Positions 1 through 9,191 of a stretch of DNA of 64,000 nt are shown piece by piece; the stretch's first letter is position 1; each line of letters starts with the position of its first letter. The notes under the pieces were generated by a model, which searched no databases, was not told where the DNA came from, and was given only the letters and a program-made list of their open reading frames with translations. The translations under genes and the position numbers were made by a program. The stretch covers positions 620,001-684,000 of the forward strand of contig NZ_CP009832.1 in NCBI RefSeq assembly GCF_000959525.1, in the 5' to 3' direction. This DNA is from Burkholderia multivorans ATCC BAA-247. GTDB taxonomy: Bacteria > Pseudomonadota > Gammaproteobacteria > Burkholderiales > Burkholderiaceae.

Positions 1-177
1 GCCGAAACGGCTACCCTGCATGACGCCGCTGCTCAGACCGTACAGGTGCTGGCCCTTCGCGTTGTTGTTGAAGATGAAACCTTCATCGATGATGCCGTAA
101 AGCGTCACGCTGCTTTGCGCATGGGCAGCGCCAGCGAACGCGCCCAGCGCGACGAGCGCGAGAAGCGACTTTTTCAT
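1..177 (-). CDS. Gram-negative porin, 5' part only
   Basis: The gene reads leftwards and runs off the window, leaving the first 59 codons. The protein opens with a signal peptide (MKKSLLALVALGAFAGAAHA, cleavage expected after AHA), then QSSVTLYGIIDEG, the typical first beta-strand of OmpC-like trimeric porins of Burkholderia. A GGAG ribosome site lies about 9 bases before the ATG. The product should be an outer-membrane general diffusion channel. Which porin it is cannot be told from this fragment. It is divergent from coq7. Confidence 0.85.
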   Translation of the reverse strand, partial: MKKSLLALVALGAFAGAAHAQSSVTLYGIIDEGFIFNNNAKGQHLYGLSSGVMQGSRFG

Positions 178-222
178 TAACGGATCTCCAAGAATCACTG
201 AATTTTTCTGTCGGGGCGGGTA

Positions 223-250
223 GTTATGTTTTGCCGGCTGCCCCCGTCAA
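223..250 (-). promoter_or_regulatory. Candidate promoter of the porin gene
   Basis: Read on the minus strand, TTGACG (250-245) is followed after 16 bases by CATAAC (228-223). A start point near 216 would give a leader of about 40 bases before the porin ATG. The -35 is good and the -10 is only fair. I found no convincing promoter for coq7 in the rest of the 178-457 spacer, apart from an isolated TAAAAT at 350-355. Confidence 0.4.
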
Positions 251-457
251 CTTCGCAAGAAGTCGCTCGTAATGTAGCAAAACGGATTTTTGCCACAAAG
301 CGAAATGCCGTACCGCAACCTCGGCATGTTTCCTTTATGCAACAATGGTTAAAATCACGGGTTAACCGCAATTTCCGCTGAAGAATCAAGTCGTTTACGC
401 AGCGGGACGCGTGCCTTCGCCATTCGCGGCGGCGGCACATGCAGCCAGGAGAACAGG

Positions 458-1084
458 ATGGTGTTGGATGAACTGATCAGCGAATTCGACCGCGGGCTGC
501 GGTCGCTTACGGGTATCAGCCGGATGAGCCGCCCGGTGCCCGCGCCGGCCGAGGCGCCGGCCGCCGAGCTCACACCGGCCGAGCGCACGCACGCGGCCGG
601 GCTGATGCGCGTGAATCACGTCGGCGAAGTCTGCGCGCAGGCGCTCTATCAGGCGCAGAAGCTCACGGCACGTTCGCCGTCCGCCAAGGCGATGTTCGAG
701 GACGCCGCGCGCGAGGAGGAAGATCACCTCGCGTGGACGGCCCATCGCCTCAAGGAGCTCGATTCGCGTCCGAGCGTGCTGAATCCGCTGTGGTACGCGG
801 GCGCACTCGCGATCGGCGTCGCGGCCGGCACGCTCGGCGACAAGGTGAGCCTGGGGTTCATGGCCGAGACGGAGCGCCAGGTCGAGAGTCATCTCGACGG
901 CCACCTGTCGGACCTGCCGGCCGGCGATACGGCGTCGCGCGCGATCGTCGAGCAAATGCGCGTCGACGAAGCGAAGCACGGCAAGGCGGCCACGGATGCC
1001 GGCGGCATCGAGTTGCCGCTGCCCGCGCGAATGCTGATGCGCGCCGCGTCGAAAATCATGACGCGCACGGCGTACTACCTGTAA
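458..1084 (+). CDS. coq7: Demethoxyubiquinone hydroxylase (Coq7 family)
   Basis: This 208-aa protein is a di-iron monooxygenase that hydroxylates the demethoxyubiquinol ring late in aerobic ubiquinone synthesis, at the inner face of the membrane. The iron ligands expected for a ferritin-like four-helix bundle are visible: E57 in VNHVGEVCA, the ExxH pair E87/H90, glutamates around 137-143 ([10 protein letters not shown]), and a second ExxH at E171/H174. A hydrophobic stretch around 110-125 fits membrane association. The ATG at 458 follows an AGGAGAACAGG ribosome site. The gene stands alone between the porin and the dcw cluster. Confidence 0.93.
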   Translation: MVLDELISEFDRGLRSLTGISRMSRPVPAPAEAPAAELTPAERTHAAGLMRVNHVGEVCAQALYQAQKLTARSPSAKAMFEDAAREEEDHLAWTAHRLKELDSRPSVLNPLWYAGALAIGVAAGTLGDKVSLGFMAETERQVESHLDGHLSDLPAGDTASRAIVEQMRVDEAKHGKAATDAGGIELPLPARMLMRAASKIMTRTAYYL

Positions 1085-1332
1085 GATGCGCGCCGGCGGC
1101 GGACGACGTGCCGCGCCGGCCACCCCGTCCAACCCGCCCGTTTCGTCCGCGTTTTCCCGTCCCCGAAAGTCCTGTCCCCGTCCCCGTCTGCCCGGCCCTT
1201 CTCACGTATCACCTTCACAAGTTGCACTAGCTCATTCATTTATAACGGTTTTTGGATAAGGGGCTGCATGAGCATGTGCGCGTAAGTCCTTGTTCTAACT
1301 AACAAAATTCGTCAAAAAAGCGGGCCGCTCCC

Positions 1333-1361
1333 TTGACCGTGCCACACCCTTCCTCTAAAGT
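1333..1361 (+). promoter_or_regulatory. Candidate promoter of the dcw cluster (Pmra)
   Basis: TTGACC (1333-1338) and TAAAGT (1356-1361) are spaced by 17 bases, a good sigma-70 layout, about 110 bases before the mraZ start. The rest of the 1085-1469 spacer holds no gene. The predicted start point near 1368 falls inside the MraZ-type repeats, which fits autorepression. Confidence 0.6.
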
Positions 1362-1399
1362 GGGAGACAGTGTGAGAAAGTGTATTTTTGTGTGATTTG
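1360..1399 (+). promoter_or_regulatory. MraZ-type operator: four direct repeats at 10-bp steps
   Basis: Four consecutive 10-bp units begin with GTG: GTGGGAGACA (1360), GTGTGAGAAA (1370), GTGTATTTTT (1380) and GTGTGATTTG (1390). E. coli MraZ binds TGGGN direct repeats separated by about 5 bases upstream of its own operon. The first unit here matches that best and the others are weaker. They begin at the -10 box of the candidate promoter. Confidence 0.6.
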
Positions 1400-1469
1400 G
1401 CGGGCTAATCCGGCTAAATTCTCAGCCTTGAGAGCGGGTGCTTCGGTGCCCTGAACGGGAGAGCGGAAC

Positions 1470-1898
1470 GTGTTCCAAGGGGCGTCGGCGCTGACGCTCG
1501 ATGCGAAAGGGCGGATGTCGGTGCCGGCTCGCTATCGCGAAGCGCTGCAAGGACAGGCAGAAGGACGGGTGACTGTGACCAAGCACCCGGACGGCTGCCT
1601 GTTGCTGTTTCCGCGCCCTGAATGGGAGGTGTTCCGCGCCAAGATCGCCGCGCTGCCGATGGACGCGCACTGGTGGCGGCGGATTTTTCTCGGCAATGCG
1701 ATGGATGTCGATCTCGACAGCGCGGGCCGGATTCTCGTATCGCCCGAGCTGCGCATGGCAGCGGGGCTGGAAAAGGAAGTCATGTTGTTGGGAATGGGTA
1801 GTCACTTCGAGCTGTGGGATTCGCAGACCTACATCGCGAAGGAGCAGGCAGCGATGGCGCAGGGCATGCCCGACGCGCTGAAGAACTTCACGTTCTGA
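1470..1898 (+). CDS. mraZ: Transcriptional regulator MraZ
   Basis: This 142-aa protein, the usual family length, is a ring-forming DNA-binding repressor of the dcw operon. Two SpoVT/AbrB-like halves are visible: the first with the DxxxR motif at D11-R15 ([16 protein letters not shown]), the second near residue 85 ([13 protein letters not shown]). The start is GTG at 1470 behind GGGAGAGCGG, since no earlier in-frame start gives a family-like N-terminus. It is the first gene of the cluster and lies directly downstream of its likely operator repeats. Confidence 0.95.
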   Translation: MFQGASALTLDAKGRMSVPARYREALQGQAEGRVTVTKHPDGCLLLFPRPEWEVFRAKIAALPMDAHWWRRIFLGNAMDVDLDSAGRILVSPELRMAAGLEKEVMLLGMGSHFELWDSQTYIAKEQAAMAQGMPDALKNFTF

Positions 1899-1921
1899 TT
1901 GCGGTGACGGAGACGCCCGCG

Positions 1922-2863
1922 ATGGGAAACGAATTGCAGCATCGGACGGTGCTGTTGGACGAAGCGGTCGAATCGCTCGTGACGCGTCCGGACGGCATCT
2001 ACGTCGACGGCACGTTCGGGCGCGGCGGTCACAGCCGCGCGGTGCTCGCGCGGCTCGGGCCGGCCGGGCGGCTGATCGCGTTCGACAAGGATCCGAGAGC
2101 GATCGAGACGGCGCAGGCGATGGCCGATGCGCGCTTCTCGATCGTGCATGACAGCTTTGCCTCGATGCGCGGCGCGCTTGCGGCGCGCGGCATCGAGAAG
2201 GTGTCGGGTGTATTGCTGGACCTGGGCGTGTCCTCGCCGCAGGTGGACGATCCGGCGCGCGGCTTCAGCTTCCGCGCCGATGGTCCGCTGGACATGCGTA
2301 TGGATCCGACGCGCGGCGAATCGGCGGCGGAATGGCTCGCGCGGGCTTCGCTGCAGGAACTGACGGAGGTGATACGAGATTATGGGGAAGAACGGTTTGC
2401 TTTTCAGATTGCAAAGGCGCTTGTTGCTCGCCGGGCAGAGTCCGACCGTCTCGGGCCTCTCGACAGCACGGGCGAGCTTGCCCAAATCGTGGGTCACGTC
2501 GTCAAAACCCGTGAGAAGGGCAAGGATCCGGCAACCCGCACCTTTCAGGCTATACGGATTCACGTCAATCAAGAGCTTGCGGACCTGCAAGTCGTACTAG
2601 ACGCGGCATTGTCGTTGCTGGAGCAAGGGGGGCGGCTGGTGGTCATCAGCTTTCATTCACTCGAGGACCGGATCGTCAAGCGATTCATGCAGGCGCACGC
2701 CAGTGCGCCTGCGGTCGATCGTCGCCTGCCGATCCGTGCCGTCGACCTCCCGAGCCCGCCGCTCAAGATCATCGGCCGCCAGTTTCCGAGTGAAGCGGAA
2801 GTGGTCGCCAACCCGCGAGCCCGTTCGGCCGTGATGCGCATTGCGGAGCGCGTCACGCCATGA
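1922..2863 (+). CDS. rsmH: 16S rRNA (cytosine-1402-N4)-methyltransferase
   Basis: This 313-aa enzyme (formerly MraW) methylates C1402 in the decoding site of 16S rRNA. The SAM-binding stretch [12 protein letters not shown] lies near residue 25, [14 protein letters not shown] near 100, DMRMDP near 125, and the C-terminal [12 protein letters not shown] signature is intact. The reading frame is open further upstream, but the family N-terminus is [15 protein letters not shown], so I place the start at 1922. Its stop overlaps the ftsL start by four bases. Confidence 0.96.
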   Translation: MGNELQHRTVLLDEAVESLVTRPDGIYVDGTFGRGGHSRAVLARLGPAGRLIAFDKDPRAIETAQAMADARFSIVHDSFASMRGALAARGIEKVSGVLLDLGVSSPQVDDPARGFSFRADGPLDMRMDPTRGESAAEWLARASLQELTEVIRDYGEERFAFQIAKALVARRAESDRLGPLDSTGELAQIVGHVVKTREKGKDPATRTFQAIRIHVNQELADLQVVLDAALSLLEQGGRLVVISFHSLEDRIVKRFMQAHASAPAVDRRLPIRAVDLPSPPLKIIGRQFPSEAEVVANPRARSAVMRIAERVTP

Positions 2864-3201
2864 GCCGCTTCAACATCTTCCTGTTGATCATCGTGATGGG
2901 CTGTGCGCTGTCCGTCGTCAACTCGACGAACCAGCAGCGGCAGATCTTCATCCAGTTGCAGCGCGCGCAATCGCAGGAGCGTCAGCTCCAGCAGGATTAC
3001 GCGCAGCTTCAATATCAGCAGAGCGCGCTGTCGAAAACGTCGCGCATCGAGCAGCTCGCGAACGACTCGCTGAAGATGCAGCCGATCACGACCGGCCGCA
3101 CGCAGTACCTGACGCTGCCGCCGGGCGCCGCGAAGGCCGTCGACGCGCCGATCCCCGCATCGGCCGACTCGGCCGGCAAGGGCAAGGGAGGCGCGCGATG
3201 A
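2860..3201 (+). CDS. ftsL: Cell division protein FtsL
   Basis: This 113-aa bitopic membrane protein has a short cytoplasmic start, one membrane segment (about residues 5-22, [16 protein letters not shown]), then a Gln-rich coiled-coil periplasmic part ([20 protein letters not shown]) to about residue 60. FtsL joins FtsB and FtsQ and helps activate FtsWI septal synthesis. The start ATG overlaps the rsmH stop (ATGA) and the stop overlaps ftsI in the same way. The family is poorly conserved, so the call rests on topology plus position. Confidence 0.93.
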   Translation: MSRFNIFLLIIVMGCALSVVNSTNQQRQIFIQLQRAQSQERQLQQDYAQLQYQQSALSKTSRIEQLANDSLKMQPITTGRTQYLTLPPGAAKAVDAPIPASADSAGKGKGGAR

Positions 3202-5048
3202 AGAAGCCTCCGCAGAAGCGCCACGACGTGAAGTTCTCGTCGAGCCCCGTGCTGTCCGTGCATCTGCCGATGTGGCGCTCGAAGCTCGTCGTGTTCATGC
3301 TGTTCATGGCGTTCGTCGCGCTCGCGGCCCGCGCCTTCTGGATCCAGGGGCCGGGCAACGCGTTCTATCAGAAGCAGGGCGAAAGCCGGTATCAGCGCAC
3401 GATCGAACTGCCGGCCACGCGCGGCAAGATCCTCGACCGCAACGGGCTCGTGCTCGCGACGAGCCTGCCCGTGCGCGCGATCTGGGCGATTCCGGACGCG
3501 GTGCCCGACGATCTCGGCGCCGACAAGATCAACCAGCTCGGCAAGCTGCTCGGCATGACGCCGAAGGAGCTGCGCGTCAAGCTGTCGGAAGACAAAGGCT
3601 TCGTCTACGTGAAGCGCCAGGTGCCGATCGACATCGCGGACAAGGTCGCCGCGCTCGACATTCCCGGCATCTATCAGCGCAACGAATACAAGCGCTTCTA
3701 TCCGGAAGGCGAGATCACCGCGCACCTGATCGGCTTCACGAACGTCGAGGACGAAGGGCAGGAGGGCGTCGAGCTCGGCGACCAGAAGCTGCTGTCGGGC
3801 ACGTCCGGCATGCGCCGCGTGATCAAGGACCGCCTCGGCCACATCGTCGAGGACGTCGCCGAGCAGATTCCGCCGCACAACGGCACGGACGTCGATCTGT
3901 CGATCGACAGCAAGATCCAGTACATCGCGTATGCGAACCTGAAAGCCGCCGTCGAGAAGTTCAAGGCGAAGGCCGGCGCGGCGATGGTCGTCGACGTGCG
4001 TACCGGCGAAGTGCTCGCGCTCGTCAACTATCCGACGTACAACCCGAACGACCGCTCGCGGCTGACCGGCGAGCAGCTGCGCAACCGGATCCTGACCGAC
4101 GTGTTCGAGCCGGGCTCGATCATGAAGCCCTTTACGGTGTCGCTCGCGCTCGACCTGCACCGCGTGACGCCGAATACGCTCGTCGAAACGGGCAACGGGC
4201 ATTTCGTGCTCGACGGCGCGCCGATCACCGACGATGCCGGTTTCGGCACGCTGACGGTCGGCGGCGTGATCCAGAAGTCGAGCAACATCGGCGCGACGAA
4301 GATCGCGATGACGATGCGGCCCGAGGAAATGTGGAACATGTATACGAGCATCGGCCTCGGCCAGGCGCCGAAGGTCGGCTTCCCGGGCGCGGCCGCGGGC
4401 CGGCTGCGTCCGTGGAAGAGCTGGCGCCGCATCGAGCAGGCGACGATGTCGTACGGCTACGGGCTGTCCGCCTCGCTGTTCCAGCTCGCGCGCGCCTACA
4501 CGGCGATCGCGCACGACGGCGAACTGATGCCCGTGACCATTTTCAAGACCGACCCCAAGCAGCCGATCGCCGGTACGCAGGTGTTTACACCGACCACCGC
4601 GCGCGAAGTGCGGGCGATGCTCGAGACCGTGGTCGCGCCGGGCGGCACGTCGCCCGATGCGGCGGTGCCCGGCTATCGCGTCGGCGGCAAGAGCGGTACC
4701 GCGTACAAGCATGAAGGCCATGGATATACGCGCAAGTACCGCGCGTCGTTCGTCGGGATGGCGCCGATGCCGAATCCGCGGATCGTCGTCGCGGTGTCGG
4801 TCGACGAGCCGACCGCCGGCAGCCACTTCGGCGGACAGGTGTCCGGCCCCGTCTTCTCGGCGATCGCGGGCGATACGCTGCGCGCGCTGAACGTGCCGCC
4901 GAACATGCCGATCAAGCAGCTCGTCGTGTCGGACGATTCGCCCGCTACGGCGCCTTCGACCGGTGCGCAAAAGCTGGCCGCGGGCGGCAAGGCGAAGCAT
5001 ATGATCGTATCCAGCACCACACGCAATTCACCAGGAGTCGTTCGATGA
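3198..5048 (+). CDS. ftsI: Septal peptidoglycan transpeptidase FtsI (PBP3)
   Basis: This 616-aa class B penicillin-binding protein cross-links septal murein together with FtsW. It has one N-terminal membrane segment (about 33-53), a dimerisation domain from about residue 75 (TRGKILDRNG), and all three penicillin-binding motifs: SxxK at S307-K310 (GSIMK), SxN at 361-363 (SSN) and KSGT at 498-501. The frame is open upstream to 2841, but the ATG at 3198 sits in the ATGA overlap with ftsL and gives the family N-terminus, so I use it. Confidence 0.96.
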   Translation: MKKPPQKRHDVKFSSSPVLSVHLPMWRSKLVVFMLFMAFVALAARAFWIQGPGNAFYQKQGESRYQRTIELPATRGKILDRNGLVLATSLPVRAIWAIPDAVPDDLGADKINQLGKLLGMTPKELRVKLSEDKGFVYVKRQVPIDIADKVAALDIPGIYQRNEYKRFYPEGEITAHLIGFTNVEDEGQEGVELGDQKLLSGTSGMRRVIKDRLGHIVEDVAEQIPPHNGTDVDLSIDSKIQYIAYANLKAAVEKFKAKAGAAMVVDVRTGEVLALVNYPTYNPNDRSRLTGEQLRNRILTDVFEPGSIMKPFTVSLALDLHRVTPNTLVETGNGHFVLDGAPITDDAGFGTLTVGGVIQKSSNIGATKIAMTMRPEEMWNMYTSIGLGQAPKVGFPGAAAGRLRPWKSWRRIEQATMSYGYGLSASLFQLARAYTAIAHDGELMPVTIFKTDPKQPIAGTQVFTPTTAREVRAMLETVVAPGGTSPDAAVPGYRVGGKSGTAYKHEGHGYTRKYRASFVGMAPMPNPRIVVAVSVDEPTAGSHFGGQVSGPVFSAIAGDTLRALNVPPNMPIKQLVVSDDSPATAPSTGAQKLAAGGKAKHMIVSSTTRNSPGVVR

Positions 5049-6586
5049 GCGCCGCTCGCAGTTCCCATCCGGCGCATCAGCAAATCGCAGCCGCGCTTGC
5101 GTGGCTGCGTCAGCATGTAGCCCCCGCCGCGCAATTGCATGCGGACACGCGCAGCCTTCGGGCCGGCGACGTGTTCGTCGCCTATGCGGTCGACGGGGCA
5201 GACAATCGCGCATTCATTGCCGACGCGCTCGCGCGCGGCGCGGCCGCCGTGCTGTACCAGCCGGAGGGACTCGCCGCCACGCCGAACGCGCCCGTCGCGC
5301 TCGCGGTGCCGGCGCTCGACCAGCTCGCCGGCGAGATCGCGAGCGGCTGGTACGGCGATCCGAGCGACGGCCTGCTCGCGATCGGCGTGACGGGCACGAA
5401 CGGCAAGACCACCTGCACGCAGTGGATCGCCGCCGCGCTGACGGCGCTGCACCAGCCGTGCGCCATCATCGGCACGCTGGGCAGCGGAATGCCGGGCCAT
5501 CTCGTGCCGACCGGCTTCACGACGCCCGATGCGCCGCAGCTGCAGCGCAGCCTCGCGCAGCTGCGCGATGGCGGCGCGCAGGCGGTCGCGATGGAAGTGT
5601 CGTCGCACGCGCTGCATCAGGGGCGCGTGAACGGCACGGCGTTCGACATCGCCGTCTTCACGAATCTGACGCAGGATCACCTCGACTATCACCGCACATT
5701 CGAAGCGTACGAAGCGGCGAAGGCGAAGCTGTTCGCCTGGCGCGGGCTGCGCGCGGCGGTCGTGAACCGCGACGACGCGGCCGGCCGCCGCCTGCTCGAA
5801 AAACTCGCGGGCCGCGTGCGCACGATCGCGTACGGGATCGGCGATACGCAGCAGGCGCTCGACGCCGATCGCGAACTGGTCGCGCTCGACGTGCGGGCGA
5901 CCGCGACGGGCACGGCATTCCGTCTGCGTTCGTCGTGGGGCGACGCGGACGTCGAGGTCGGCACGCTCGGCACGTTCAATGTCAGCAACCTGCTCGCCGT
6001 GCTCGGCGCGCTGCTCGCGGCCGACGTGCCGTTCGACGCGGCGCTTGCCGAGATCGCGCGGCTCGAGCCCGTCAACGGCCGGATGCAGCGTCTCGGCGGA
6101 CGGCTGCAGAACGACGAGCCGCTCGTCGTGATCGATTACGCACATACGCCCGATGCGCTCGAGAAGACGCTCGACGCGCTGCGCCCGATCGCCGTCGCGC
6201 GCGGCGGGCGGCTCGTCTGCATGTTCGGCTGCGGCGGCGATCGCGATGCGACCAAGCGCCCGCTGATGGGCGCGATCGCCGAGCGGCTCGCCGACGACGT
6301 CGTCGTCACGAGCGACAACCCGCGCAGCGAGGATCCGCAAGCGATCATCGACCAGATCGTCGCCGGCATGACGGCGCCCGATCGCGCGCGCCGCATCGAG
6401 GATCGCGCGAGCGCGATCCTGCAGGCCGTGCGCGGCGCGGCGCGCGAGGACGTCGTCGTGCTCGCCGGCAAGGGACACGAGGCAACGCAGGAAATCATGG
6501 GCAAGAAGCGCGCATTCTCCGACCAGGACCACGCGCGGCTCGCGCTCGCGGCGCGCGCGACGCACGGCAAGGGAGGCGGCGAATGA
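5045..6586 (+). CDS. murE: UDP-MurNAc-tripeptide synthetase MurE (meso-DAP adding)
   Basis: This 513-aa cytoplasmic ligase adds the third stem-peptide residue to UDP-MurNAc-L-Ala-D-Glu using ATP. The Mur-ligase P-loop GTNGKT is at residues 117-122. The C-terminal DNPRSEDP motif carries the DNPR signature that selects meso-diaminopimelate rather than lysine. The start at 5045 is in an ATGA overlap with ftsI and its stop overlaps murF in the same way, so translation of the three is probably coupled. Confidence 0.96.
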   Translation: MSAARSSHPAHQQIAAALAWLRQHVAPAAQLHADTRSLRAGDVFVAYAVDGADNRAFIADALARGAAAVLYQPEGLAATPNAPVALAVPALDQLAGEIASGWYGDPSDGLLAIGVTGTNGKTTCTQWIAAALTALHQPCAIIGTLGSGMPGHLVPTGFTTPDAPQLQRSLAQLRDGGAQAVAMEVSSHALHQGRVNGTAFDIAVFTNLTQDHLDYHRTFEAYEAAKAKLFAWRGLRAAVVNRDDAAGRRLLEKLAGRVRTIAYGIGDTQQALDADRELVALDVRATATGTAFRLRSSWGDADVEVGTLGTFNVSNLLAVLGALLAADVPFDAALAEIARLEPVNGRMQRLGGRLQNDEPLVVIDYAHTPDALEKTLDALRPIAVARGGRLVCMFGCGGDRDATKRPLMGAIAERLADDVVVTSDNPRSEDPQAIIDQIVAGMTAPDRARRIEDRASAILQAVRGAAREDVVVLAGKGHEATQEIMGKKRAFSDQDHARLALAARATHGKGGGE

Positions 6587-7989
6587 CGATGCTGAGTCTC
6601 GACGAAGCCGCGCGCCTGATTCCCGGCGCGACGGTTCATGGCGATGCGCACGTGACGTTCGAGCGCGTGTCGACCGACAGCCGCACCGTCGGTGCGGGCG
6701 ACCTGTTCGTCGCGCTGAAAGGCGAGCGCTTCGACGCGCACGACTTTCTCGCGGACGTCGCCGCGCGCGGCGCCGCGGCTGCGCTGGTCGCGCAGGCGCC
6801 GGCGGGCGTCGCGCTGCCGATGATCGTCGGCGGCGAAACGCGCGCGGCGCTCGGCGCGCTCGCGCACGGCTGGCGCAAACGATTCGCGCTGCCGGTCGTC
6901 GCGGTGACGGGCAGCAACGGCAAGACGACCGTGAAGGAAATGATCGCGTCGATCTTTGCCGCGGCGGTCGGCGCCCACGCACGGCTCGCGACGGCCGGCA
7001 ATCTGAACAACGACGTCGGCCTGCCGCTGACGCTGCTGCGCCTGACGGCCGCGCACCGCCTCGCGGTGATCGAGCTCGGAATGAATCATCCGGGCGAAAC
7101 GGAGATCCTCGCGCGCCTGACGGCGCCGACGGTCGCGCTCGTGAACAACGCGCAGCGCGAGCACCAGGAGTTCATGGCGACGGTCGAAGCCGTCGCGCTC
7201 GAACACGCGGCCGTGATCCATGCGCTGCCGCCCGACGGCGTCGCGGTGTTTCCGGCCGACGATGCGTACGCGAGCATCTGGCGCGTCGCGGCGACCGGCA
7301 ACCGGATTCTCGATTTCGCGCTGCACGACGACGAACGGCAGACGGCGGCGCAAGTCACCGGCCGGCTGCACGGAGGCGAGCTCGCGATCGATACGCCGTC
7401 GGGCACGCTGACCGTGCGGCTGCGCGCGCTCGGCGAGCACAACGCACGCAATGCGCTGGCCGCGACGGCGGCCGCGCTGGCCGGAGGCGTCGCGCTGTCG
7501 GCGATCAAGCAGGGCCTCGAATCGTTCGAACCGGTCAAGGGCCGGCTGCAGGTGCGTCGCGCGAGCGCGGGCAGCCTCGCCGGCGCGACGGTCGTCGACG
7601 ATACGTACAACGCGAACCCCGACTCGATGCGCGCGGCGATCGACGTGCTCGCTGCGCAACCGGCGCCGCGCGTGCTGGTGATCGGCGACATGGGCGAGGT
7701 CGGCGACGAAGGGCCGGCGTTTCACCGTGAGGTAGGCGCATACGCGCGCGAGCGCGGCATCGACGCGCTGTTCGCGCTCGGCGACGCATCGCGCGACGCC
7801 TGCGCGGCGTACGGCGAAGCGGCGCGCCATTTCGACGAGGTCGGCACGCTCGTCGACGCGCTGCTCGCGGCGGGCTACGGCGCCGACGCGTCGGTGCTCG
7901 TGAAGGGCTCGCGGTACATGAAGATGGAGCGCGTGGTCGACGCGCTGACGAACCAACCCGCGGCGGGCACGACGCCCGCCGCCCACTGA
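6583..7989 (+). CDS. murF: UDP-MurNAc-tripeptide D-alanyl-D-alanine ligase MurF
   Basis: This 468-aa ligase adds D-Ala-D-Ala to UDP-MurNAc-tripeptide, completing the soluble pentapeptide precursor. The substrate domain opens with ERVSTDSRTVGAGDLFVAL. The P-loop GSNGKT is at residues 110-115, followed by AGNLNNDVGLPLTLL, and the C-terminal domain contains VDDTYNANPDSM. The much longer open frame starts far inside murE; the MTMLSLDEAARL start at 6583, in the ATGA overlap, is the family one. mraY follows after 16 bases. Confidence 0.96.
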   Translation: MTMLSLDEAARLIPGATVHGDAHVTFERVSTDSRTVGAGDLFVALKGERFDAHDFLADVAARGAAAALVAQAPAGVALPMIVGGETRAALGALAHGWRKRFALPVVAVTGSNGKTTVKEMIASIFAAAVGAHARLATAGNLNNDVGLPLTLLRLTAAHRLAVIELGMNHPGETEILARLTAPTVALVNNAQREHQEFMATVEAVALEHAAVIHALPPDGVAVFPADDAYASIWRVAATGNRILDFALHDDERQTAAQVTGRLHGGELAIDTPSGTLTVRLRALGEHNARNALAATAAALAGGVALSAIKQGLESFEPVKGRLQVRRASAGSLAGATVVDDTYNANPDSMRAAIDVLAAQPAPRVLVIGDMGEVGDEGPAFHREVGAYARERGIDALFALGDASRDACAAYGEAARHFDEVGTLVDALLAAGYGADASVLVKGSRYMKMERVVDALTNQPAAGTTPAAH

Positions 7990-8005
7990 GTAGAAGGAAG
8001 GAAGC

Positions 8006-9175
8006 ATGCTGCTGGCGCTGGCGCAATGGCTGCAAGGAGACGCAAGCTTTTTGCGCTTGTTCACGTACCTGACGTTCCGTGCCGTGATGGCCACCATCAC
8101 GGCGCTCGGCATCGGGCTCGTGTGCGGACCGTGGGTGATCCGCAAGCTGACGGAAATGAAGGTCGGGCAGGCCGTGCGCAAGGACGGCCCGCAGACGCAC
8201 CTCGTCAAATCGGGCACGCCGACGATGGGCGGCGTGCTGATCCTGATCGGCATCGCGGTCGCGACGCTGCTGTGGGGCGATCTGACGAACCGTTTCATCT
8301 GGATCGTGATGCTCGTCACGTTCGGCTTCGGCGTGATCGGCTGGGTCGACGACTACCGCAAGGTCGTCTACAAGGATCCGCGCGGGATGTCGTCGCGCGA
8401 GAAGTATTTCTGGCAGTCGGTGATCGGCCTGTTCGCGGCCGTTTATCTCGCGTTCAGCGTGTCGGAGGCGAACAACGTGCGCGTCTTCGACCTGTTCATG
8501 GCGTGGGTGCGCAGCGGGCTGTCGATGGGGCTGCCGGCGCGGGCCGACCTGATGCTGCCGTTCCTGAAGTCGATCAGCTATCCGCTCGGCGTGTGGGGCT
8601 TCATCGCGCTGACCTATTTCGTGATCGTCGGCGCGAGCAACGCGGTGAACCTCACCGACGGCCTTGACGGTCTCGTGATCATGCCGGTCGTGCTGGTCGG
8701 CGCGTCGCTCGGCGTGTTCGCGTACGTGATGGGCAGCGCCGTCTATTCGAAATATCTGCTGTTCCCGCACATTCCGGGCGCCGGCGAGCTGCTGATCTTC
8801 TGCTCGGCGATGGGCGGGGCAGGGCTCGCGTTCCTCTGGTACAACACGCACCCCGCGCAGGTGTTCATGGGCGACGTCGGCGCACTCGCGCTCGGCGGCG
8901 CGCTCGGCACGGTCGCGGTGATCGTGCGCCAGGAAATCGTGCTGTTCATCATGGGCGGCATCTTCGTCGCGGAAACGCTGTCGGTGATGCTGCAGGTCAC
9001 GTGGTTCAAGTACACGAAGAAGCGTTACGGCGAAGGGCGGCGCATCTTCAAGATGGCGCCGCTGCATCACCATTTCGAATTGTCCGGCTGGAAGGAAACG
9101 CAGGTGGTGGTGCGTTTCTGGATCATCACGTTGATGCTGTGCCTGTTCGGTCTGTCCACCCTCAAGTTGCGGTAA
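8006..9175 (+). CDS. mraY: Phospho-MurNAc-pentapeptide transferase MraY
   Basis: This 389-aa integral membrane enzyme has about ten membrane segments and moves phospho-MurNAc-pentapeptide onto undecaprenyl phosphate, giving lipid I. Visible family motifs are KxGTPTMGG (KSGTPTMGG near 70), GWVDDYRK near 113, NLTDGLDGL near 216, and HHHFE near the C-terminus ([11 protein letters not shown]). A long loop around residues 155-185 is common in the beta/gamma-proteobacterial form. The ribosome site GAAGGAAGGA precedes the ATG at 8006. Confidence 0.96.
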   Translation: MLLALAQWLQGDASFLRLFTYLTFRAVMATITALGIGLVCGPWVIRKLTEMKVGQAVRKDGPQTHLVKSGTPTMGGVLILIGIAVATLLWGDLTNRFIWIVMLVTFGFGVIGWVDDYRKVVYKDPRGMSSREKYFWQSVIGLFAAVYLAFSVSEANNVRVFDLFMAWVRSGLSMGLPARADLMLPFLKSISYPLGVWGFIALTYFVIVGASNAVNLTDGLDGLVIMPVVLVGASLGVFAYVMGSAVYSKYLLFPHIPGAGELLIFCSAMGGAGLAFLWYNTHPAQVFMGDVGALALGGALGTVAVIVRQEIVLFIMGGIFVAETLSVMLQVTWFKYTKKRYGEGRRIFKMAPLHHHFELSGWKETQVVVRFWIITLMLCLFGLSTLKLR

Positions 9176-9191
9176 AGGAAAGGTAACAAGG

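Noticed and set aside
2841-3197. Extended N-terminus of ftsI (735 residues)
   Set aside because: The added part overlaps all of ftsL in another frame and is Arg/Ala-rich; the ATGA-coupled start gives the family N-terminus.
3015-5000. Long open frames opposite to ftsI, secA (21219-24254), nrdA (48068-51037) and other genes
   Set aside because: They are mirror frames produced by strong GC bias at third codon positions; they are Arg/His-rich, lack domains and lie opposite intact, well-conserved genes.
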